Of a stretch of DNA of 8,276 nucleotides, positions 1 through 5,619 are shown piece by piece. Within the stretch, counting starts at the first letter, position 1. Each line of letters opens with the position of its first letter. The notes beneath the pieces were generated by a model. The model did not search any database and was not told the origin of the DNA. It was given only the letters and a program-made list of their open reading frames with translations. Made by a program: the position numbers and the translations under genes. Origin of the DNA: Prevotella sp. (lineage in GTDB: Bacteria; Bacteroidota; Bacteroidia; Bacteroidales; Bacteroidaceae); NCBI GenBank assembly GCA_021204735.1, contig JAJPYV010000232.1, positions 1-8,276 on the forward strand, in the 5' to 3' direction.

Positions 1-73
1 ATCGTCCAATTGGGCAGATAAAATATTCGCTAATTTAATTCAACCAACAGGTTTGATATATAAACCAAAATCA
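1..73 (+). other. AT-rich leader, frame open into DUF5107 gene
   Basis: This stretch precedes the chosen ATG of the DUF5107 gene. The frame of that gene has no stop between the window edge and position 74 and could add about 24 residues (including WADKIFANLIQPTGLIYKPK). The other two + frames stop at 19-21 and at 36-38, so either could be the tail of an upstream gene, giving an operon-like spacing of about 35-52 bases. An in-frame TTG at 53 is a possible but less likely start. No hydrophobic segment is encoded in the extension, so a longer protein would still lack a signal peptide. No clear Shine-Dalgarno sequence or TAnnTTTG promoter box is visible. Confidence 0.5.
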
Positions 74-3000
74 ATGGAAGCGATAACACAATATTTGATT
101 CAAAGTACCGTAAGCAAGAGTGATGTGCGTGTATGGGAGGAAGATATTCTACTTCCCACATATGGGATAGGTAAAGAGGAGAAAAACCCTATCTTCCTTG
201 AAAAGAGGGTATATCAAGGAAGCAGCGGAGCGGTTTACCCTTATCCGGTCATCGAGAAAATCTCTGATGAGAAAAAAGAGAAGAAATACCATGCGCTGTT
301 CCTCGAAAACGAGTATTTAAAAATTATGATACTCCCCGAATTAGGTGGTCGTGTCCAGATGGCATACGATAAGGTAAAAGGTCGTCATTTCGTCTACTAC
401 AATCAGGTTATAAAGCCGGCGTTGGTTGGGTTGACCGGCCCGTGGATTTCTGGCGGCATAGAGTTTAATTGGCCCCAACATCATCGCCCTTCCACATTCC
501 TTCCCACGGATTTTACTATCGAGGAGAACGCCGACGGCAGCAAGACTGTTTGGTGTAACGAGATAGAACGCATGTCACGTACCAAGGGCATGCAGGGCTT
601 TACGCTATCTCCGGGCAAGGCTTACTTGGAGATAAAGGTAAAGATTTACAACCGTACCCCTTTCCCTCAGACTTTCCTTTGGTGGGCCAATCCTGCTGTG
701 AAGGTGGGCGACCATTACCATTCCGTGTTCCCGCCCGATGTTCATGCTGTCTACGATCATGGCAAGCGTGACGTTTCCTCTTTCCCTATCGCCACCGGTA
801 TCTATTACAAGCAAGACTACTCGGCGGGAATCGACATTTCTAAATACAAGAACATTCCGGTACCCACATCCTATATGGCCGTGAAGTCTGACTATGACTT
901 TGTGGGAGGTTACGAAGAGGACACGCACGGTGGATTGTTGCACGTGGCCGATCACCACATCTCCCCGGGTAAGAAGCAGTGGACATGGGGTAACGGCGAT
1001 TTCGGCAGGGCTTGGGACCGCAACCTCACCGATGAGGATGGCCCCTATATTGAGTTGATGACTGGCGTGTACACGGACAATCAGCCCGATTTCAGTTGGA
1101 TTCAGCCTTACGAGGAGAGGTCTTGGAAACAATACTTTATGCCCTATAGCGAAGTGGGTTACGTGAAGAACGCTACTAAGGATTTCTTGTTGAATTTAGA
1201 GGCTCATGACGGCAAGGCCGTGTTGAAGCTATATGCCACCGGCGTAAATTCCGATATTCAAGTTCTTGTAAAAGGCCCCGATGGTATCCTCTTGTTGGAT
1301 GAAAGGACAGACATATCCCCGTCCCGGCCGTATGACAAAGCTTTTACCACAGGTAATCTCCATGACTATGAGATGGCGTCTGAAATACGTGACCGCGATG
1401 GGAATCTCCTGCTCCGCTATCAAGCCTGCATGCCTGGCATCACTCCTGTTCCCAAGCCGGCGGAAGCGGCCAAGGATCCGCGTGACATATCGTCCATAGA
1501 ACAGCTCTTCCTCACGGGGTTGCATTTGGAGCAATATCGTCACGCCACCTATAACCCGTTGGATTACTACATGGAGGCGTTACGCCGTGAACCCAGAGAT
1601 GTGCGTTGCAACAACGCGGTTGGATTGTATCTGTTGCGTAGAGGAAAGTTTGAACAGGCGGAATCCTATTTCCGTAAGTCAATAGAAACATTGACTTTAC
1701 GTAACCCAAATCCTTATGACGGCGAACCTTACTATAACTTGGGTTGTTGTTTAGTCATGCAGTGTAAATGTGAGGCGGCGTACGATGCATACTACAAGGC
1801 TACATGGAATGCTGCGTGGCAAGACTCCTCATGGTATGCGTTGGCGCAATTGGACTGCCGAAAGCGCGATTATGAGGCGGCATTGGATAAAGTGGAACGT
1901 TCCTTGCTTCGTAATTGGCACAACCATAAAGCCCGCCAATTGAAATCCTCTATATTGAGGAAGCTGGAGCGTAAGGCAGAAGCTCTTGCGTTTATCGGGG
2001 AATCATTGGCAATAGACCGCTTCAACATGGGTTGTCGTTTTGAGGAGTTCTTGTTGACCGGTGACCACGGCCATTTGGATGAAATGAAGAGGTTCATGCG
2101 CGGCAATGAGCATGGTTATATCGAGTACGCACTTGATTTTGCCGCTTCAGGTCTTTATGTTGAAGCCATGTCGTTATTGGAGTATTATTTAGATGACACG
2201 AAAGATGTTTATCCCATGGTTTATTACGCAATAGGCTATTTCCATACGTGTATGGGTGACAGGCAGACCGCATTGCAATATTACCTCAAGGCCGAACAGG
2301 GCGATTTCTCCTACTGTTTCCCAAACCGCATAGAGGAGGTCCCCATTTTGCAGGATGCCATCCGTTTAAACGGTAAGGCCTCTAAAGCCGCATACAGCTT
2401 GGGCAATTATTGGTACGCTAATCGCCAGTACGATGATGCCATAGCCTGTTGGGAATCCTCATCTCTCATAGATCCAGCCTTTCCTACCGTATGGAGAAAC
2501 TTGGCCTTGGCCTTTTACAACAAACGTGGTGATAAAGAGCGGGCAAGGGAATGCTTGGAGCGGGCCTATGCCTTGGACGAGCATGACGGCCGCGTCTTGA
2601 TGGAACTTGACCAACTCTATAAACGTTTGGGCTACTTCCATCGGGAACGTCTGTCGTTCCTTGAACAACACCTGCATGAGGTGGAGGAGCGCGACGACCT
2701 TTCCGTCGAGCGCATTACGCTCTACAACCAATTGGGTGCCTATGTAAAAGCGAAAGAACTACTGGCAATGCGGAAGTTCCATCCATGGGAAGGCGGTGAA
2801 GGGAAGGTTACGGGGCAATACCTGCTATGCCATGTTGAGTTGGCCAAAATTGCCTTGCGTGAACGCCGTTATGCTGATTCTCTTTCGTTATTGGAGCAAA
2901 CGGCCGCTTTTCCACACAACTTGGGCGAGGGTAAACTTATCAATGCCGAGGAAAACAATATTCTGTATTATAAAGGTGAAGCCTTCCGTGGATTGGGTAA

Positions 3001-3421
3001 GGACGAAGAGGCGATTGACTGTTTCCAGAAAGCCACCATTGGATCTTCCGAACCACAGCAAGCATTCTTCTATAATGACCCACAGCCAGACAATATATTC
3101 TATCAAGGTTTAGCATGGCGTGCGTTGGGTGAGGAGGATAAGGCGAGGAGCTGTTTCCATAAATTGATAAGACATGGTGAGAAACATCTGTTTGACCGGT
3201 GTAGGATAGATTACTTTGCGGTTTCATTACCTGATTTGGCTATATGGGAGGAAGATTTGGATAAACGAAACCTCATACATTGTAACTATGTAATGGGACT
3301 TGGATATCTTGGGTTACAAGAAACGAACAAGGCTATAGTATTTTTGGATAAAGTAAGAGATCTTGATATAAATCATCAAGGTGGACAGATTCACCGTAAT
3401 TTGTGTAATGATGGAGAATAA
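74..3421 (+). CDS. DUF5107 domain protein with C-terminal TPR array
   Basis: The protein is about 1115 residues from the ATG at 74; TTG at 53 is an alternative, and the frame is open to the window edge. ATG 74 is preferred because the family's conserved beginning (VWEED...LLPTY, Trp21) follows soon after. Residues of about 20-365 match DUF5107 by recognition: LPELGGRV (87-94), WISGGIEFNWPQHHRPSTF (from 124), GDHYH (His214, His216), ADHH (His294, His295), QWTWGNGDFG (Trp303) and ELMTG (Glu327). The family resembles galactose-mutarotase-like sugar-binding folds; no reaction is known to me. Residues of about 365-465 look beta-rich, and from about 473 to the end there are roughly 14 TPR-like helical pairs (for example YYNLGCCLVMQCKCEAAYDA and YYKGEAFRGLGKDEEAIDCF). 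No signal peptide or membrane helix is seen, so it is probably cytoplasmic. Its stop overlaps the GH97 start. The core is much more GC-rich than its ends and neighbours. The family assignment is firm; any function in sugar metabolism or sensing is inferred. Confidence 0.88.
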   Translation: MEAITQYLIQSTVSKSDVRVWEEDILLPTYGIGKEEKNPIFLEKRVYQGSSGAVYPYPVIEKISDEKKEKKYHALFLENEYLKIMILPELGGRVQMAYDKVKGRHFVYYNQVIKPALVGLTGPWISGGIEFNWPQHHRPSTFLPTDFTIEENADGSKTVWCNEIERMSRTKGMQGFTLSPGKAYLEIKVKIYNRTPFPQTFLWWANPAVKVGDHYHSVFPPDVHAVYDHGKRDVSSFPIATGIYYKQDYSAGIDISKYKNIPVPTSYMAVKSDYDFVGGYEEDTHGGLLHVADHHISPGKKQWTWGNGDFGRAWDRNLTDEDGPYIELMTGVYTDNQPDFSWIQPYEERSWKQYFMPYSEVGYVKNATKDFLLNLEAHDGKAVLKLYATGVNSDIQVLVKGPDGILLLDERTDISPSRPYDKAFTTGNLHDYEMASEIRDRDGNLLLRYQACMPGITPVPKPAEAAKDPRDISSIEQLFLTGLHLEQYRHATYNPLDYYMEALRREPRDVRCNNAVGLYLLRRGKFEQAESYFRKSIETLTLRNPNPYDGEPYYNLGCCLVMQCKCEAAYDAYYKATWNAAWQDSSWYALAQLDCRKRDYEAALDKVERSLLRNWHNHKARQLKSSILRKLERKAEALAFIGESLAIDRFNMGCRFEEFLLTGDHGHLDEMKRFMRGNEHGYIEYALDFAASGLYVEAMSLLEYYLDDTKDVYPMVYYAIGYFHTCMGDRQTALQYYLKAEQGDFSYCFPNRIEEVPILQDAIRLNGKASKAAYSLGNYWYANRQYDDAIACWESSSLIDPAFPTVWRNLALAFYNKRGDKERARECLERAYALDEHDGRVLMELDQLYKRLGYFHRERLSFLEQHLHEVEERDDLSVERITLYNQLGAYVKAKELLAMRKFHPWEGGEGKVTGQYLLCHVELAKIALRERRYADSLSLLEQTAAFPHNLGEGKLINAEENNILYYKGEAFRGLGKDEEAIDCFQKATIGSSEPQQAFFYNDPQPDNIFYQGLAWRALGEEDKARSCFHKLIRHGEKHLFDRCRIDYFAVSLPDLAIWEEDLDKRNLIHCNYVMGLGYLGLQETNKAIVFLDKVRDLDINHQGGQIHRNLCNDGE
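132..145 (+). repeat. 14-base direct repeat, copy 1
   Basis: TATGGGAGGAAGAT occurs here and again exactly at 3243-3256. Both copies are in the same reading frame of the DUF5107 gene and encode Trp-Glu-Glu-Asp (VWEEDI here, IWEEDL in the second copy). Here it belongs to the conserved start of the DUF5107 domain. It may be chance: one exact 14-base repeat somewhere in 8 kb is not very improbable. Confidence 0.6.
3243..3256 (+). repeat. 14-base direct repeat, copy 2
   Basis: This is the second exact copy of TATGGGAGGAAGAT, in the same frame as the copy at 132-145. It encodes IWEEDL just before the last TPR-like repeat and lies close to where the gene turns AT-rich. Whether it marks a recombination junction or is coincidence cannot be decided from this sequence. 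Confidence 0.6.
3408..3421 (+). promoter_or_regulatory. Stop/start overlap, probable translational coupling
   Basis: The sequence ATGATGGAGAATAA contains two tandem in-frame start codons for GH97 (3408 and 3411) and ends with the TAA stop of the DUF5107 gene. The genes overlap by 11 or 14 bases in different frames. Such overlaps let terminating ribosomes restart on the next gene, so the two products are probably made from one mRNA in a linked ratio. There is no room for a separate promoter between them, although one inside the upstream gene cannot be excluded. Confidence 0.8.
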
Positions 3422-5396
3422 AAACATTTTATTACTATTGATAGGTTGCTTTATATCTGTGATTGTGCAATCACAGACACCATCTACTTATGAATTGACA
3501 TCTCCAAATAGAGAGTTGACATTGGTTGTAAATGTTGATAATAAATTATCCTATTCTTTAGATTATGCGGGTAATCCAATTATCATTCCTTCTACTATTT
3601 GCATGGAGATGGAAAACGGTGATATATGGGGTGAGAAAGGAGAAGTTGTAGGTGCATCTACAGCCAGTATATATGAAAAAGTTTATCCAATAGTTGGAAA
3701 TCAACGTAAATTACTTAATAATTATAATGAGTTGTCTTTAAAATTTAAAGAGGGATATTCACTCATTTTCCGTATGTACAATGAGGGAATGGCTTATCGC
3801 TTTTGTGGAAACTTGCCAGTGCAAGATTCATTAAAGGTTTTTCATGAAGAAGCCTCTTTCAATTTTGCTGATGATCCTGCTGTCATCCTTCCAGAGACGA
3901 ACAATTTTACAGCTTGGGAACTTAGTAATGTACTTTATAATCATGTTTCTAAGATTAGGGAAAACAAATATGGTATAACTCCTACCTTGTTTACTAACAG
4001 TAAGCAGCATGTACGTGTAGTAATTGCTGAATCAGACTTGAATAATTATCCTGGAATGTATTTGCGCAAACAACAAGGTACAATAAAGGGTTATTGGGCG
4101 TTATATCCCAAAAAGGTAGAGATGGGAAGTTGGGGAAATTTCGTATCGGTGGTAACAGAACGTACAAATTATATGGCTTCTGTAGCAGGTAACCATGCTT
4201 TCCCATGGCGCATTGTGATTGTAGTTAAAGAAGATAAAGATTTGCTTACTAATGAAATGATTTATTTATTGGCTAAACCTCAACAGATATCTGATACGGA
4301 TTGGATTCGTCCGGGTAAAGCTACATGGGAATGGTGGCATTGTGCCATATTGGAAAATGCTCCTTTCCCATCCGGTCCCAATAACTTGTCTACCCAGTTA
4401 TACAAATATTACATTGATTTCGCTTCGGAGAATCAAATACCCTATTTATTGGTTGATGCAGGATGGAGTAATGTTTTTAATCCAACCGATTTGAATAAGA
4501 ATATCGATATTAAAGAGGTAATTCGATATGGCAAAGATAAAAATGTCGGCGTATGGTTATGGACTGTTGCAGCTACCCTTTTTCAACATCCACATTGTTA
4601 TTTAGATTCTATTCGAGATTGGGGAGCGGTCGGCGTGAAAATTGATTTTTTCGACCGAGATGATGCCCAAATTATTCCAGAGTATGAAAATTTAGCCAAA
4701 GCATGTGCAGAGCGACACTTAATGGTAGATTTTCATGGATGTAGTAAACCTACAGGGCTTCATCGTGCCTATCCTAATATTCTTTCTTATGAGGCGATGC
4801 GCTGTGCTGAATGTTTTAAATGGGACACAACATCTAATCCAAACTATCAGTTACAGTGTATTTTTACTCGCATGCTTGGTGGCGGAATTGATTATACTCC
4901 TGGTTCCATGCGTAATAGTACGTTAGAAAAATTTGTGCCAATTGATCCAGGATTACCAAGTTCTTTAGGTACACGTTCTCATGAATTGGCCTTGTTTATT
5001 ATATTGTCGGCTCCGTTTGCTACTATGTGCGATTCTCCAGATGAATATCGTAAATACCCTGATATTTTAAAATATTTATCAGATGTTCCTACATCATGGG
5101 ATAAAACGATCTCATTGGATGCTGGTGTAGGTGAATATGCGGTTCTAGCCAAACGAAAAGATGACGTTTGGTTTGTAGGAGGATTGAACGCTTGGGGTAA
5201 GAGAAATGTAGAGGTTAAATGTAATTTTTTAAAACAAGGGAAACAATATGAGGCTGAAATTTTCCGTGATGACAAAGGTTGTAAACAGAATGCTAATTTG
5301 TACATCCATGAAAACATAATGATTGATAATAACTCTATTTTAAAAATGGAAATGGCCTCTGGCGGAGGATTTGTTATGGTTATTCGTGAAAAATAA
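3411..5396 (+). CDS. GH97 glycosidase, retaining type, exported
   Basis: The protein is 661 residues from ATG 3411; ATG 3408 adds one Met, and the longer GTG frame from 3381 is unlikely because it would bury the signal peptide. Residues 1-22 are a signal peptide (MENKN, then ILLLLIGCFISVIV, cleavage near VQSQ). LIGC is lipobox-like but is followed by more hydrophobic residues, so a periplasmic protein is favoured. The order is GH97 N-terminal beta domain (about 24-285), TIM barrel (about 295-550, starting near WEWWH 306-310) and C-terminal beta domain (about 565-655). VKIDFF places Asp412 where the retaining enzyme BtGal97b has its nucleophile (Asp415). Glu467 in RCAE is 55 residues later, the same spacing as BtGal97b Asp415-Glu470, so it is the likely acid/base. 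Glu461 fits a calcium ligand. The SusB base position appears to be Gly443 in HGCSKPTG, so this is not an inverting SusB alpha-glucosidase. Characterised retaining members are alpha-galactosidases and beta-L-arabinopyranosidases; the exact substrate is unknown. Confidence 0.93.
   Translation: MENKNILLLLIGCFISVIVQSQTPSTYELTSPNRELTLVVNVDNKLSYSLDYAGNPIIIPSTICMEMENGDIWGEKGEVVGASTASIYEKVYPIVGNQRKLLNNYNELSLKFKEGYSLIFRMYNEGMAYRFCGNLPVQDSLKVFHEEASFNFADDPAVILPETNNFTAWELSNVLYNHVSKIRENKYGITPTLFTNSKQHVRVVIAESDLNNYPGMYLRKQQGTIKGYWALYPKKVEMGSWGNFVSVVTERTNYMASVAGNHAFPWRIVIVVKEDKDLLTNEMIYLLAKPQQISDTDWIRPGKATWEWWHCAILENAPFPSGPNNLSTQLYKYYIDFASENQIPYLLVDAGWSNVFNPTDLNKNIDIKEVIRYGKDKNVGVWLWTVAATLFQHPHCYLDSIRDWGAVGVKIDFFDRDDAQIIPEYENLAKACAERHLMVDFHGCSKPTGLHRAYPNILSYEAMRCAECFKWDTTSNPNYQLQCIFTRMLGGGIDYTPGSMRNSTLEKFVPIDPGLPSSLGTRSHELALFIILSAPFATMCDSPDEYRKYPDILKYLSDVPTSWDKTISLDAGVGEYAVLAKRKDDVWFVGGLNAWGKRNVEVKCNFLKQGKQYEAEIFRDDKGCKQNANLYIHENIMIDNNSILKMEMASGGGFVMVIREK
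3456..3477 (+). repeat. Perfect palindrome, 10-bp arms, inside GH97 start
   Basis: TCTGTGATTG (3456-3465) and CAATCACAGA (3468-3477) are exact reverse complements separated by TG. The element lies 45-66 bases after the GH97 ATG, in codons for the end of the signal peptide. As DNA it has the shape of a dimeric-regulator site: it contains TGTGA and TCACA half-sites as in CRP-family operators, but with 8 bases between them instead of the usual 6. As RNA it could form a 9-bp hairpin with a GTGC loop near the gene junction. The repeat is certain; a function is not. Confidence 0.75.
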
Positions 5397-5411
5397 CAAG
5401 AAAAAATGAGA

Positions 5412-5437
5412 ATTATTCTTTTAGAGGTTAAAATAAT
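5412..5437 (+). terminator. Weak AT-rich hairpin after GH97 stop
   Basis: ATTATT (5412-5417) pairs with AATAAT (5432-5437), and two further A-T pairs follow across a single-base bulge, leaving a loop of about 9 bases. It starts 15 bases after the GH97 stop. The stem is made only of A-T pairs and no T-run follows, so it is a poor intrinsic terminator. It could instead be a 3'-end stabiliser or have no role. Confidence 0.25.
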
Positions 5438-5561
5438 AAAATAGGCAATGCCATGCTATGAGTAATATTTAATTTCTCTTCGTTATGAATGTATATATGA
5501 TTTTTTTGTAATGTTGCATTGATTGTTTACGCTACAGATACTGAATACCAGAATAAGGTTG

Positions 5562-5569
5562 TATCTTTG
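5562..5569 (+). promoter_or_regulatory. Candidate Bacteroides -7 promoter box
   Basis: TATCTTTG matches the Bacteroides -7 consensus TAnnTTTG exactly and lies 50 bases before the sensor ATG, which would give a leader of roughly 40-45 bases. A clear TTTG-type -33 element at the usual distance is not seen, so the promoter may be weak or need an activator. The box overlaps the right arm of a short inverted repeat, AGATAC (5536-5541) with GTATCT (5561-5566), which might hold a regulator site. Confidence 0.45.
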
Positions 5570-5619
5570 TTGGGTAATTGGTTTATTCAAAATATAGTTA
5601 TTAACTTTTGATACATTAT

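Larger units (their letters stand above)
5397..5619 (+). other. Intergenic region between GH97 and sensor gene
   Basis: These 223 bases are strongly AT-rich and show no convincing coding sequence on either strand. The region holds a weak AT hairpin just after the GH97 stop, a second imperfect hairpin at 5441-5459 (ATAG-CA / TG-CTAT with a bulge and no T-run after it), and a promoter candidate before the sensor gene. No clear rho-independent terminator is visible, so read-through from the upstream pair into the sensor gene is possible. Confidence 0.7.

Noticed and set aside
605..1132. Long open frame of 175 codons on the - strand
   Set aside because: It lies wholly within the DUF5107 domain coding region, its translation resembles no family I know, and it is best explained as an antisense shadow of the GC-rich core.
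3381..3410. GTG start giving a GH97 protein ten residues longer
   Set aside because: It would place charged and polar residues ahead of the signal peptide and deepen the overlap with the upstream gene; ATG 3411 (or 3408) gives a normal signal peptide directly.
3441..3452. Lipobox-like LIGC in the GH97 signal peptide, suggesting a lipoprotein
   Set aside because: The hydrophobic stretch before the Cys is short and the residues after it (FISVIV) are still hydrophobic, unlike a mature lipoprotein start; a normal cleavage near VQSQ fits better.
5441..5459. Imperfect hairpin considered as the GH97 terminator
   Set aside because: It has only six base pairs with a bulge and no following run of T, so it lacks the features of an intrinsic terminator.
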